Assembly: GCF_002101705.1 (NCBI RefSeq)
Contig: NZ_LQPC01000043.1
Location: forward strand, 37,135 to 101,134
Source: Mycolicibacterium iranicum
GTDB taxonomy: Bacteria; Actinomycetota; Actinomycetes; Mycobacteriales; Mycobacteriaceae
Length of the DNA stretch: 64,000 nt
Direction: 5' to 3'
In this document: positions 1-8,096 of the stretch, one piece after another
How positions within the stretch are numbered: position 1 is the first letter of the stretch
Layout of the letters: every line of letters starts with the position of its first letter
Notes under the pieces: generated by a model
What the model was told of the DNA's origin: nothing
Database searches by the model: none
Seen by the model: the letters and a program-made list of their open reading frames with translations, nothing else
Position numbers and translations under genes: made by a program

Positions 1-462
1 ACGCTCAAGGAGCAGGGCAGCAGCCGCGAGGAGTTCGACGCCGATAATCGCACCAACGCGGAGAAGGCGATCAAGACCCAGCTGCTGATGGACGCCATCG
101 CCGACAAGCTCGAGATCCAGGTCGGCCAGAACGACATCACCGAGCGGCTGGTGTTGATGTCGCGCCAGTACGGCCTGGAGCCTCAGCAGTTGCTCCAGAT
201 GCTGCAGCAGAACAACCAGCTGCCGGCGATGTTTGCCGATGTGCGGCGCGGCCTGACCGTGGCCGCGGTCGTCTTCGGCGCCACGGTCACCGACACCGAC
301 GGCACCGAGATCGACACCACCGAGTTCTTCGGACCGTCCGGCGAACAGGCTGCCGCTGCTGCCGGTGACGATGACGAAGACGATGACGACGACGACTCCG
401 AAGATGCCGGAGACGAGGCAGAAGCCCAGAACGACGAAGTCAAGGCCGACGACACCAAGTGA
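1..462 (+). CDS. tig: Trigger factor, C-terminal part (5' end outside window)
   Basis: The reading frame is open from base 1, so only about the last 153 residues are present. Trigger factor is the ribosome-bound peptidyl-prolyl isomerase and chaperone that receives nascent chains. The visible part is the helical substrate-binding C-domain (QLLMDAIADKLEIQV, then a helix rich in Leu and Gln), followed by an Asp/Glu tail of about 30 residues, which is common in mycobacterial Tig. It sits directly upstream of clpP1-clpP2, as in other mycobacteria, which supports the call. The start codon and PPIase domain cannot be checked. Confidence 0.93.
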   Translation, partial: TLKEQGSSREEFDADNRTNAEKAIKTQLLMDAIADKLEIQVGQNDITERLVLMSRQYGLEPQQLLQMLQQNNQLPAMFADVRRGLTVAAVVFGATVTDTDGTEIDTTEFFGPSGEQAAAAAGDDDEDDDDDDSEDAGDEAEAQNDEVKADDTK

Positions 463-476
463 CGCTCTGAGCGAAC

Positions 477-506
477 GCGCGCCGTCTGGGGACTCCCCGG
501 CGGCGC
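477..506 (+). terminator. Hairpin between tig and clpP1
   Basis: GCGCCG (479-484) pairs with CGGCGC (501-506) and GGGG (488-491) with CCCC (495-498), giving a two-part GC stem after the tig stop codon. No T tract follows, so it may be an intrinsic terminator of the mycobacterial kind or a processing hairpin. Confidence 0.45.
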
Positions 507-576
507 GGGTTCGTTAGTGTCATTCGTAAGACCGGTCACCGCGTCGGAAGTAAAACAAGAAAGCAGGTATCCAGTC

Positions 577-1173
577 GTGACTGACATGCGTGGCGCCTCT
601 TCGGGCCTCAACCTTGTCGACTCGGTCTATGAGCGGTTGCTGGCCGAGCGGATCATCTTCCTGGGCTCTCAGGTCGACGACGACATCGCCAACCGGCTGT
701 GCGCTCAGATCCTGCTGCTCTCGGCGGAGGATCCGACGAAAGACATCAACCTCTACATCAATTCGCCCGGCGGCTCGATCAGCGCCGGCATGGCGATCTA
801 CGACACGATGGTGCTCGCGCCGTGTGACGTCGCGACCTACGCGATGGGCATGGCCGCGTCGATGGGCGAGTTCCTGTTGGCTGCCGGCGCCAAGGGCAAG
901 CGCTACGCGCTGCCTCACGCCCGCATCCTGATGCACCAGCCGCTGGGCGGTATCACCGGCGGCGCTGCCGACATCGCCATCCAGGCCGAGCAGTTCGCGT
1001 CGATCAAGAAGGAGATGTTCCGGCTGAACGCCGAGTTCACCGGGCAGACCATCGAACGGATCGAGGCCGACTCGGATCGCGACCGCTGGTTCACCGCTCA
1101 GGAAGCCCTGGAGTACGGCTTCGTCGACCACATCATCACCAGTGTCAACTTCAACGGAGCGAACCCCTCATGA
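577..1173 (+). CDS. clpP1: ATP-dependent Clp protease proteolytic subunit ClpP1
   Basis: Serine peptidase of family S14, 198 aa. It forms one ring of the essential hetero-tetradecameric ClpP1P2 chamber that works with ClpX or ClpC1. The oxyanion region INSPGGSISAGMAIYDTM, the nucleophile Ser95 in GMAASMG, His120 in RILMHQP and an Asp at about 165 (IEADSDRDRW) make up a complete triad. I chose the GTG at 577 because the protein then begins VTDMRGASSGLNLVDSVYER, matching the length and start I know for mycobacterial ClpP1. A GTG at 517 would add 20 residues with no family counterpart. Its TGA overlaps the clpP2 ATG (ATGA), so the two subunits are translationally coupled. Confidence 0.96.
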   Translation: MTDMRGASSGLNLVDSVYERLLAERIIFLGSQVDDDIANRLCAQILLLSAEDPTKDINLYINSPGGSISAGMAIYDTMVLAPCDVATYAMGMAASMGEFLLAAGAKGKRYALPHARILMHQPLGGITGGAADIAIQAEQFASIKKEMFRLNAEFTGQTIERIEADSDRDRWFTAQEALEYGFVDHIITSVNFNGANPS

Positions 1174-1808
1174 TCGACCCCCGGACCACCCCGCAGGCTC
1201 GCTACATCCTCCCGTCGTTCATCGAGCACTCGAGCTTCGGCGTCAAGGAGTCCAACCCGTACAACAAGTTGTTCGAGGAACGCATCATCTTCCTCGGCGT
1301 GCAGGTGGACGACGCGTCGGCGAACGACATCATGGCGCAGCTGCTGGTGCTCGAATCGCTGGATCCAGACCGTGACATCACGATGTACATCAACTCACCG
1401 GGCGGTTCGTTCACGTCGCTGATGGCGATCTACGACACCATGCAGTACGTGCGGGCCGACATCCAGACGGTGTGCCTGGGCCAGGCCGCTTCGGCTGCGG
1501 CTGTGCTGCTCGCCGCGGGCACCCCTGGCAAGCGCCTCGCACTGCCGAACGCCCGCGTGCTCATCCACCAGCCGGCACTGGGCGGTGTGATCCAGGGTCA
1601 GTTCTCGGACCTCGAGATCCAGGCCGCAGAGATCGAGCGCATGCGCACGCTGATGGAGGAGACGCTGTCGCGCCACACCGGCAAGCCGGCCGACGTGATC
1701 CGCAAGGACACCGACCGCGACAAGATCCTGACCGCGGAGGCGGCCAAGGACTACGGCATCATCGACACCGTTCTGGAATACCGGAAGCTGTCTGCGCAGA
1801 AGGGCTGA
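1170..1808 (+). CDS. clpP2: ATP-dependent Clp protease proteolytic subunit ClpP2
   Basis: Second subunit of the ClpP1P2 protease, 212 aa. The N-terminal extension before the S14 fold (MIDPRTTPQARYILPSFIEH) is typical of mycobacterial ClpP2. Ser108 lies in GQAASAAAV and His133 in VLIHQPALGG. The start ATG overlaps the clpP1 stop as ATGA, which fits 1:1 production of the two rings. The stop codon lies in a short hairpin shared with the convergent gene downstream. Confidence 0.96.
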   Translation: MIDPRTTPQARYILPSFIEHSSFGVKESNPYNKLFEERIIFLGVQVDDASANDIMAQLLVLESLDPDRDITMYINSPGGSFTSLMAIYDTMQYVRADIQTVCLGQAASAAAVLLAAGTPGKRLALPNARVLIHQPALGGVIQGQFSDLEIQAAEIERMRTLMEETLSRHTGKPADVIRKDTDRDKILTAEAAKDYGIIDTVLEYRKLSAQKG

Positions 1809-1820
1809 CGGGCCTCAGCC
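1803..1820. terminator. Small bidirectional hairpin at convergent stops
   Basis: GGCTGA (1803-1808) and TCAGCC (1815-1820) form a 6-bp stem with a 6-nt loop. The left arm contains the clpP2 TGA and the right arm the stop of the convergent gene. Confidence 0.4.
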
Positions 1821-2255
1821 GTTGCTGTAAACCCTTGTCGGCTCGATGAGGACGGCGGTGCGCCGCTGCTGGCGCATCGTTGCGTCGTATTCGTCCCAAT
1901 TGTCGTGGGTTCCGCCCGCCGCGGTGAAGATGTCTCGAAGCAGCTGCGCCAGCTCGTCGGATCCCAGCCACGGCTGCGGATCGTCGGGACCGGCAAGTTC
2001 GGCGTGACCTTCGACGGTGGCCCACTGCCATCCCTTTCGGAAGATGAGCGCGATCTGCGGGCGCTCGCGGAGATTGGCCAGTTTGACCTTCCCGTAGGTG
2101 ACGAACCCGAGTACCTCCCGTCCGGTGGACGGATGCGTCAGCGGTCCGGCATTGATGAGCGACGACTGGATGGTGTGGTCTGCGCGCAGCGTCGAGACGA
2201 CGGCCAGGCCGTTGTCGCCGCTGGCGAGTGCGAACGCGTCCGTGAGGGTGGTCAT
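1815..2255 (-). CDS. PPOX-class (F420/FMN-dependent) split beta-barrel protein
   Basis: A 146-aa protein of the pyridoxamine 5'-phosphate oxidase-like split beta-barrel fold, probably of the actinobacterial F420-dependent branch. Supporting segments are LAVVSTLRADHTIQSSLINAG near the N-terminus, GFVTYGKVKLANLRERPQIAL in the cofactor-binding core (Lys and Arg likely contact phosphate) and RTAVLIEPTRVYSNG at the end. The substrate is unknown. The start has a TAGTGT hexamer (2262-2267 read on the minus strand) six bases before the ATG, so the mRNA is probably leaderless. It converges on clpP2. Confidence 0.8.
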   Translation of the reverse strand: MTTLTDAFALASGDNGLAVVSTLRADHTIQSSLINAGPLTHPSTGREVLGFVTYGKVKLANLRERPQIALIFRKGWQWATVEGHAELAGPDDPQPWLGSDELAQLLRDIFTAAGGTHDNWDEYDATMRQQRRTAVLIEPTRVYSNG

Positions 2256-2388
2256 GCCCGCACACTACGACGGGAACGGCCGGGCAAATGCCGCGAAAGC
2301 ACGTCCCCCGGCGTTTGGCCGTGTCACGCTGACATTCCACGCGGTCGTCAGTTTACGGAGCGACTCTGCACGGGTGAAGGAGGACGCC

Positions 2389-2658
2389 ATGGGAGTAAGG
2401 AAGACGGCAGCTGCTGCACTGATCGCCGCGGCGGCGGGGGCGGTGTTGCAGGCAGGAGTGTCACAGGCCCAGGAGCCAGTCTGCCCCGCGGGCACCTACT
2501 GGAACCCTGTCGCGGTGCGTTGCCTGCCGTACGGCGTGAATCCGGTCGTCGGCCCTGCCGGTCCGGTCGGCGTGGGAGGCGTTGTCGGACCGGTGGGACC
2601 CGGTCCCGTCGGTCCGGGGCCGGTCGGTCCCGGCCCGCTCGGTCCCGGTCCGCGCTGA
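2389..2658 (+). CDS. Small secreted Pro/Gly-rich protein
   Basis: An 89-aa protein with a Sec signal peptide (MGVRKTAAAALIAAAAGAV, cleavage likely after the VSQA-Q region). A short two-Cys segment follows (VCPAGTYWNP...RCLPYG), then a low-complexity tail of GPVGPGP-type repeats from about residue 50. I chose the ATG at 2389 because GAAGGAGGA lies just before it and the signal peptide starts there; a longer in-frame reading upstream has no signal. Small exported proteins of this type are common in mycobacteria. No function can be assigned. Confidence 0.72.
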   Translation: MGVRKTAAAALIAAAAGAVLQAGVSQAQEPVCPAGTYWNPVAVRCLPYGVNPVVGPAGPVGVGGVVGPVGPGPVGPGPVGPGPLGPGPR

Positions 2659-3033
2659 CATTGCACGAACCGCGGGGGGCGGCGGCCGCAAAGCTGCCGG
2701 CCCCTGTCACCCCTCGTTGGGGGTCGCTTCGCGAATGTCGGCCGGACACCAGCCGGTTACGTTTCCGCCGGACAGGTACTCTCGGTCGGGTAACAGCGGC
2801 GACACGCCAGAGACACGGTGGCGCGTTCCGCGGCCGCCCAGGACGAATCAGGCGATATGTTGTCGCAACCACATGTGAATACCACCGACGCTATTCGGCT
2901 TTATCGGTCGCACGGCAACGGAAACAGCGGGTAGCGTCGGGGCTACACACTTTCGGTCTTCGTCCCGGTGCCCGGCACGAAACGGCACGCAACGATAGGT
3001 ATCGACAGCAACAGGAAGTAGGACCCCAGCACC
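2659..3033. other. clpX upstream region, no gene seen
   Basis: About 375 bases without a convincing coding frame. The composition becomes locally AT-richer around 2855-2925, which is where the clpX promoter is expected, but no clear -35/-10 pair or perfect palindrome stood out. An AAGTAGGACC stretch just before 3034 may serve as a weak ribosome binding site. Confidence 0.4.
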
Positions 3034-4314
3034 ATGGCACGCATCGGAGATGGCGGCGACCTGCTGAAGTGCTCGTTCTGCGGCAAGAGCCAGAAGCAAG
3101 TGAAGAAGCTCATTGCGGGACCCGGCGTCTACATCTGCGACGAGTGCATCGACCTGTGCAACGAGATCATCGAGGAGGAACTCGCCGACGCTGACGACGT
3201 CAAGCTCGACGAGTTGCCCAAGCCCGCGGAGATCCGCGATTTCCTCGAGGGATATGTCATCGGTCAGGACACCGCCAAGCGCACACTTGCCGTCGCGGTC
3301 TACAACCACTACAAGCGCATCCAGGCGGGCGAGAAGAGCCGCGACTCGCGCTCCGAGCCCGTCGAGCTCGCCAAGTCCAACATTCTGATGCTCGGCCCCA
3401 CCGGCTGCGGGAAGACCTACCTCGCGCAGACCCTTGCCAAGATGCTGAACGTGCCGTTCGCGATCGCCGACGCCACCGCGCTGACCGAAGCGGGCTACGT
3501 CGGCGAGGACGTCGAGAACATTCTGCTCAAGCTGATTCAGGCTGCCGACTACGACGTGAAGCGCGCCGAGACCGGCATCATCTACATCGACGAGGTCGAC
3601 AAGATCGCCCGCAAGAGCGAGAACCCGTCGATCACCCGAGACGTCTCGGGTGAGGGTGTCCAGCAGGCGCTGCTGAAGATTCTCGAAGGCACGCAGGCTT
3701 CCGTTCCTCCCCAGGGTGGCCGCAAGCATCCGCACCAGGAGTTCATCCAGATCGACACCACGAACGTGCTCTTCATCGTGGCTGGTGCGTTCGCCGGGCT
3801 GGAGAAAATCGTGTCCGACCGCGTCGGCAAGCGCGGTCTGGGCTTCGGCGCCGAGGTGCATTCGAAGGCCGAGATCGACACGCAGGACCATTTCGCCGAG
3901 GTCATGCCCGAGGATCTGATCAAGTTCGGCCTGATCCCCGAGTTCATCGGACGCCTCCCGGTCGTCGCCTCGGTGACGAACCTGGACAAGGAATCGCTCG
4001 TGCAGATCCTGTCGAAGCCGAAGAACGCGCTCGTCAAGCAGTACACCCGCCTCTTCGAGATGGACGGCGTGGAGCTGGAGTTCGCCGAGGACGCGCTCGA
4101 AGCCATCGCCGATCAGGCCATCCATCGCGGCACGGGGGCCCGCGGTCTGCGCGCCATCATGGAGGAAGTGCTGCTGCCGGTGATGTACGACATCCCCAGC
4201 CGCGACGACGTCGCCAAGGTGGTCGTCACCAAGGAAACCGTCCAGGACAACGTGTTGCCGACCATCGTGCCGCGCAAGCCATCGCGTACCGAGCGCCGCG
4301 ACAAGAGCGCCTAA
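3034..4314 (+). CDS. clpX: ATP-dependent Clp protease ATP-binding subunit ClpX
   Basis: AAA+ unfoldase, 426 aa, full length. It recognises substrates and feeds them to ClpP1P2. The N-terminal zinc-binding domain has Cys13, Cys16, Cys35 and Cys38 (CSFC...CDEC). The Walker A motif is GPTGCGKT at 121-128 and Walker B is IIYIDEVDKI at about 183-192. RDVSGEGVQQALLK and the sensor-2 GARGLR segment are also present. In this genome clpX is separated from clpP1P2 by two small genes and is followed by a convergent accessory region. Confidence 0.97.
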   Translation: MARIGDGGDLLKCSFCGKSQKQVKKLIAGPGVYICDECIDLCNEIIEEELADADDVKLDELPKPAEIRDFLEGYVIGQDTAKRTLAVAVYNHYKRIQAGEKSRDSRSEPVELAKSNILMLGPTGCGKTYLAQTLAKMLNVPFAIADATALTEAGYVGEDVENILLKLIQAADYDVKRAETGIIYIDEVDKIARKSENPSITRDVSGEGVQQALLKILEGTQASVPPQGGRKHPHQEFIQIDTTNVLFIVAGAFAGLEKIVSDRVGKRGLGFGAEVHSKAEIDTQDHFAEVMPEDLIKFGLIPEFIGRLPVVASVTNLDKESLVQILSKPKNALVKQYTRLFEMDGVELEFAEDALEAIADQAIHRGTGARGLRAIMEEVLLPVMYDIPSRDDVAKVVVTKETVQDNVLPTIVPRKPSRTERRDKSA

Positions 4315-4321
4315 AACCCCA

Positions 4322-4486
4322 TCACCGGGTGTGCACTGAGGGCTGTTCAGTCTGATCGGACTGACAGCCCTCACTGCATTTGCGCGTGACGTGTGCGTCG
4401 TCGGGCAGCCAGGCATCGCATACCGCGCTGGCCAGTCCCCACAGCAGAAACGCGGCGACGGCGATGACCTGCAGTTGGTTGATCAT
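4322..4486 (-). CDS. 54-aa membrane peptide coupled to a glycosyltransferase gene
   Basis: A small ORF that opens with MINQLQVIAVAAFLLWGLAS. It has one predicted transmembrane helix at about residues 5-22, then a hydrophilic tail with three cysteines (23, 37, 41) ending in SVHTR. Its ATG overlaps the TGA of the upstream glycosyltransferase gene (ATGA at 4483-4486), a classic sign of translational coupling. Third codon positions are mostly G or C over the first 33 codons, as in neighbouring genes. I do not recognise the family. It may anchor or assist the glycosyltransferase, by inference only. Confidence 0.5.
   Translation of the reverse strand: MINQLQVIAVAAFLLWGLASAVCDAWLPDDAHVTRKCSEGCQSDQTEQPSVHTR
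4338..4372. terminator. Strong hairpin downstream of clpX
   Basis: GAGGGCTGT-T-CAGTC (4338-4352) pairs with GACTGACAGCCCTC (4359-4372): 14 base pairs with one bulged T and a 6-nt loop. It can terminate clpX transcription. It also lies inside the 3' part of the convergent small ORF at 4322-4486. Confidence 0.6.
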
Positions 4487-5829
4487 GATTCGAGTTTTCT
4501 GCCGGCGAGGCTCTGAGTCGTGCGTAGGGGACTACGTGATTGCGCGGATCGTTCGCACGTGACTTCGTCGACGAGGGCGGCGATCTCGGCGACCCCGTCC
4601 CTACGCGCAAAGGCCGCTTCCAGCCGGCGGGCGTTGCGCAGGTAGCGGCCGTCGGTGAGGATCCGGCCCACCGCCGACCTCAGTTCGGCCGCCGACGGCG
4701 TGCCGGTCCGCAAATTGATGCCCGCACCCGACCATGCGATGCGCGCGGCGACTTCAGGTTTGTCCTCGGTGCTGCCTGCGACCACGATCGGCACCCCCGA
4801 CGCGAGGGCGCGCTGGACGGCGCTATAGCCACCGTTGGTGACCATCACGTCGACCTTCGGCAGGAGGCGGTCGTGCGGGACATATCCGGCGACATGGGTG
4901 TTGGCCGGGATCGGGATGCCGACGGTGTTGGGGTCCCGGCCTCCGGTGCTCACCACGACAACGACGTCGCTGTCGGCGAGCGCGGCAACCGTCGGTTCGA
5001 TGAGCCGGGACAAGTCCCGGTTGTCGACGGTGCCCTGCGTGACGTGCACGACGGGGCGGCCCGCGTCGAGTCGGTGCCACCATGGCGGCGGGTTGAACGT
5101 GTCGCAGGGCCGCGGCCGGACCGCACCGACGAAGCGCACCCCCCGGGGCAGGTCGCTGCGTGGATACTCGAAGCTCGGCACCGTCGGAACGATCAACCGG
5201 TCCGCCAGGACTCCCATGTCGAGCAGAGGCACCGGCAATGGCCTCGCGCCCAGCGTTTCCAACATCCGGTTGGCGACCTGTTGCGCATTGCGCAGCAGCA
5301 CTTTCTGCGAGAACAGCGTCAGCCCCCGGTACACCGTCCGGCGAGTCGTCGACCGCGCCGGCGGCAACGCCATCCCGGTCGGTGCGACGTCGCGGCTCGA
5401 CAGAAGCAGGGGAGTGGGTGTGAAGGACAGCAGTGGCGGGACGCCGCCCCAGTCGCCGAGGATGAGCGGCAGAACTCCGAAGAATCCGTAGTCGACGATC
5501 ATCGCGTCGTAGTGCCGGTCTGCCAGCGCGTTGCACAGCTCGGTCATCTGGTGGGGCATCGGTCGCAGGAAGAGCCGGACAATGGCTTGGCTCATCGCGT
5601 CGATGCCGGAACGGGTGGCGCGCCGACCGGCATCGAACGGTGCGTCGTCGAAGTCCGCGCTCGGCGGCAGCACGTGGTGTTTCGCGCCGACCTCACGGAC
5701 CGCGCCGCTGTGCGCGGGACCGGTCATCACGGTGACGTGGTTGCCCCGGTTCACGAGGTCCTCGGCCACTGCCAGCAGCGGTTCGGCATGGCCGATCGGC
5801 GACAGCGCAGCGATCAAGATGGCGGCCAT
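4483..5829 (-). CDS. GT1-type glycosyltransferase (UGT-like), copy 2
   Basis: A 448-aa two-domain GT-B glycosyltransferase of the actinobacterial MGT/UGT type. The N-terminal acceptor domain starts ILIAALSPIGHAEPLLAVAE. The C-terminal donor-sugar domain has HVTQGTVDN, VVVSTGGR, MVTNGGYSAVQRALASGVP and STEDKPEVAARIAWSGAGI. The NGGY segment stands where classical UGTs have HxGG. It probably glycosylates a lipid or small hydrophobic acceptor using a nucleotide sugar at the cytoplasmic face. It is a tandem paralogue of the gene at 5842-7152, 12 bases away in the same operon, and its stop overlaps the start of a small membrane peptide. Confidence 0.88.
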   Translation of the reverse strand: MAAILIAALSPIGHAEPLLAVAEDLVNRGNHVTVMTGPAHSGAVREVGAKHHVLPPSADFDDAPFDAGRRATRSGIDAMSQAIVRLFLRPMPHQMTELCNALADRHYDAMIVDYGFFGVLPLILGDWGGVPPLLSFTPTPLLLSSRDVAPTGMALPPARSTTRRTVYRGLTLFSQKVLLRNAQQVANRMLETLGARPLPVPLLDMGVLADRLIVPTVPSFEYPRSDLPRGVRFVGAVRPRPCDTFNPPPWWHRLDAGRPVVHVTQGTVDNRDLSRLIEPTVAALADSDVVVVVSTGGRDPNTVGIPIPANTHVAGYVPHDRLLPKVDVMVTNGGYSAVQRALASGVPIVVAGSTEDKPEVAARIAWSGAGINLRTGTPSAAELRSAVGRILTDGRYLRNARRLEAAFARRDGVAEIAALVDEVTCERSAQSRSPLRTTQSLAGRKLES

Positions 5830-5841
5830 CAGCGCGTCCCC

Positions 5842-7152
5842 TCAGGCCCTTTGCAGGCGAGGAGTTGCCTCGGCGATGGCCTCGTCGACGACACCGGCGA
5901 TCTCGGCGACACTGTCGCGTGCGGCATAGGCGCGCTGAAGGCGGCGGGCGTTGGTGCGGTACGTCGGATCGGCGAGCACCGCATGCACGGCGCGTCGCAC
6001 CTCCGCGGGCGCCGGTGTGCCGGTGCGCAGATTGATTCCCGCCCCGAAGTATTCGACACGAGCGGCCACCTCGGGCTTGTCCTCGGTCTGCCCGGCCACC
6101 ACCATCGGCACACCGACGGACAGCGCCCGCTGGACGGCGCCGTAGCCGCCGTTGGTGACCATCACGTCCACCAGCGGTAACAGCACATCGTGCGGGATGT
6201 ACTCGGCCACAAGAATATTGGCGGGCAGCGGGGTCGCAATCTGCGACACCGGCCGGCCCCCCGTGGTGACGATGACGGTGACGTTTTCGCCGGCGAACGC
6301 CTCGATCGTCGGTTCGATCAGTCGGGTCAGGTCGGCGTTGTCGATCGTGCCCTGCGTGACGTGCACGACCGGGCGGTCACCGTTGAGGTCGCCCCACCAT
6401 GGCGGGGCGATGAAATCGTCGCTCGGCAGCGGATTCACCGCACCGACAAACCGCACATGGCCGGGCAGGTCGCTGCGGCGGTACTCGAACTGCGGGATCG
6501 TCGGGACAATGACCCGGTCGGCGAGCGCGGCGCAATCGAGCACGAATACCGGCAGCTTCGGCAGACCCATCGCTTCGAGCATGCGGTTGGCGGCGCGGTG
6601 AGCCGGGCGCAGCATGACCTTCTGCGCGGCGGCGGTCAACAGGCGGTTGCGCAGACGGCCGATCGCGCCGGGCATGGGCGCGATGCCGGGGCCGCCCGGT
6701 GCGGTGTCCCTACTCGAGAGGAACAGCGGCGTCGTGGAGTAGGACAGGATCGGCGGCCGCTGCACCGACCTGTCGAGCAGCAGCGGGAGCGTCCCCAGAA
6801 AGAAGGCGTCGGTGATGATGGCGTCGTAGTCGTTGGCTCCCAACAATTCCTGGAGTGCACTGAACTGGTGAGGCAGCGGTCGGACGAAGACGTGTTCGAC
6901 GTCGAAGTTGATGCGCGCGATGCCCGACGTCTCGGCGCGCCCGGGCAGGTCGGCGTCGAAGCTGGCATCGTCGTAGTCCGCGCCATAGGGGAGCGGGCGC
7001 GGTTCCGCGCCCACGGCCCTGATCTTGTCGGCGTGACGGGCGCTGGTCAGAACGGTGACACGGTCGCCGCGGGCGACGAGACCGCGGGCGACGTTCAGCA
7101 GTGGCGCGATATGCCCGACGGGCGGGCAGGAGGCAATGAGGATCTCTGGCAT
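5842..7152 (-). CDS. GT1-type glycosyltransferase (UGT-like), copy 1
   Basis: A 436-aa GT-B glycosyltransferase, first gene of the pair. It starts MPEILIASCPPVGHIAPLLN and carries HVTQGTIDNADLTRLIEPT, VIVTTGGRP and MVTNGGYGAVQRALSVGVP, then GQTEDKPEVAARVEYFGAG. The two copies align along their whole length, so they arose by duplication, but they have clearly diverged (for example the FDADLPGRAETSG insertion loop). Mycobacterial relatives are involved in surface glycolipid decoration, which suggests but does not show a cell-envelope role. The acceptor and sugar are unknown. Confidence 0.88.
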   Translation of the reverse strand: MPEILIASCPPVGHIAPLLNVARGLVARGDRVTVLTSARHADKIRAVGAEPRPLPYGADYDDASFDADLPGRAETSGIARINFDVEHVFVRPLPHQFSALQELLGANDYDAIITDAFFLGTLPLLLDRSVQRPPILSYSTTPLFLSSRDTAPGGPGIAPMPGAIGRLRNRLLTAAAQKVMLRPAHRAANRMLEAMGLPKLPVFVLDCAALADRVIVPTIPQFEYRRSDLPGHVRFVGAVNPLPSDDFIAPPWWGDLNGDRPVVHVTQGTIDNADLTRLIEPTIEAFAGENVTVIVTTGGRPVSQIATPLPANILVAEYIPHDVLLPLVDVMVTNGGYGAVQRALSVGVPMVVAGQTEDKPEVAARVEYFGAGINLRTGTPAPAEVRRAVHAVLADPTYRTNARRLQRAYAARDSVAEIAGVVDEAIAEATPRLQRA

Positions 7153-7230
7153 GGCGTCGATACTCGCCGCTGGTCAGGAGGGGGTGCTTGGAGCTTGTGT
7201 GGAGATTGGGTGGAGATCGCAGGTAGATCG

Positions 7231-8094
7231 CTAATTCGTTACGCGATCCGGGCGGGTGTAGATGTTCATCGAGTCGCCGCGAAGGAAGGCCACCAGCGTG
7301 AGGCCGGACTGGCTGGCCAGGTCGACAGCCAGCGACGACGGGGCCGACACGGCAGCGAGCACCGGGATGCCTGCCATCACCGCTTTCTGGGTGAGTTCGA
7401 AAGACGCCCGTCCACTGACCAGAAGTACGGTGCCGCTCAAGGGGATCCGACGCTGCTCCAGCGCCCATCCGACTACCTTGTCCACGGCGTTATGCCTGCC
7501 GATGTCCTCGCGGACGACCAAGGTCTCACCCTGGGTGTCGAACAGCGCGGCGCCGTGCAGTCCGCCGGTGGCGGCGAAAACCTTCTGTGCACGACGCAGC
7601 TTTACGGGCAGCGCCGAGAGCGTGCCGGTGGCGACGGTCGCCGGATCGTCGCCGGGGCCGTGCTTGCTGATCAGTCGGACCGCCTCCAGCGAGGCTTTGC
7701 CACACACACCGCACGACGAGGTGGTGTAGAAGTTGCGTGTCGGGTCGATGTCGGGTGGGGGTACGTCGGGCGCCAGCGTGACATCGAGGACGTTGTAGGT
7801 GTTGACGCCGTCCTCTTCCGGCGGGCTGGAGCGCAGCGACTCGGGGATGGGTACTGGAGCGCCGCGGCAGTAGCGCACCGACAGGATGTCGTCACGGCCG
7901 GAAACGATCCCCTCGGTCAGCAGGAAGCCCTGCGCGAGTTCGACATCCGACCCGGGGGTGCGCATGGTGACCGTGGTCGGCGAGCCGTTGACCCGGATCT
8001 CCAGCGGCTCCTCGACCACCAGGGTCTCCGGCCGCGCGACCGCGTCTTCGGCCGTGACGTGACGCGCGCGCCGCCGGGCGGTGACCCTTCCCAC
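7231..8094 (-). CDS. fdhD: Formate dehydrogenase accessory sulfurtransferase FdhD
   Basis: A 287-aa FdhD family protein, which transfers sulfur to the molybdenum cofactor of formate dehydrogenase-type enzymes. The conserved sulfur-carrying cysteine loop is SCGVCGKASLEAV in the middle of the protein. Flanking family segments are EPLEIRVNG, ELAQGFLLTEGI, FAATGGLHGAALFD, VVREDIGRHNAVDKVVGWAL and VSGRASFELTQKAVMAGIPVL. It lies two bases downstream of the fdhF-like oxidoreductase gene, so the enzyme and its maturase form one operon, as in M. tuberculosis Rv2900c-Rv2899c. Confidence 0.95.
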   Translation of the reverse strand: MGRVTARRRARHVTAEDAVARPETLVVEEPLEIRVNGSPTTVTMRTPGSDVELAQGFLLTEGIVSGRDDILSVRYCRGAPVPIPESLRSSPPEEDGVNTYNVLDVTLAPDVPPPDIDPTRNFYTTSSCGVCGKASLEAVRLISKHGPGDDPATVATGTLSALPVKLRRAQKVFAATGGLHGAALFDTQGETLVVREDIGRHNAVDKVVGWALEQRRIPLSGTVLLVSGRASFELTQKAVMAGIPVLAAVSAPSSLAVDLASQSGLTLVAFLRGDSMNIYTRPDRVTN

Positions 8095-8096
8095 GG

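Noticed and set aside
517..576. Upstream GTG start for clpP1
   Set aside because: It would add 20 residues unlike the known ClpP1 N-terminus; the GTG at 577 gives the expected start.
2580..2656. Short tandem DNA repeats, possible CRISPR or minisatellite
   Set aside because: They are codons for a Gly-Pro-Val-rich protein tail, with short imperfect units and no spacers.
1905..3194. 429-codon plus-strand frame from the reductase-like gene into clpX
   Set aside because: It runs across the opposite-strand reductase gene, the small secreted protein gene in another frame and the clpX promoter; no motif supports it.
2848..4416. 522-codon open frame on the minus strand across clpX
   Set aside because: It is antisense to clpX, driven by GC-rich codon bias, and has no family features. 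The clpX frame is unambiguous.
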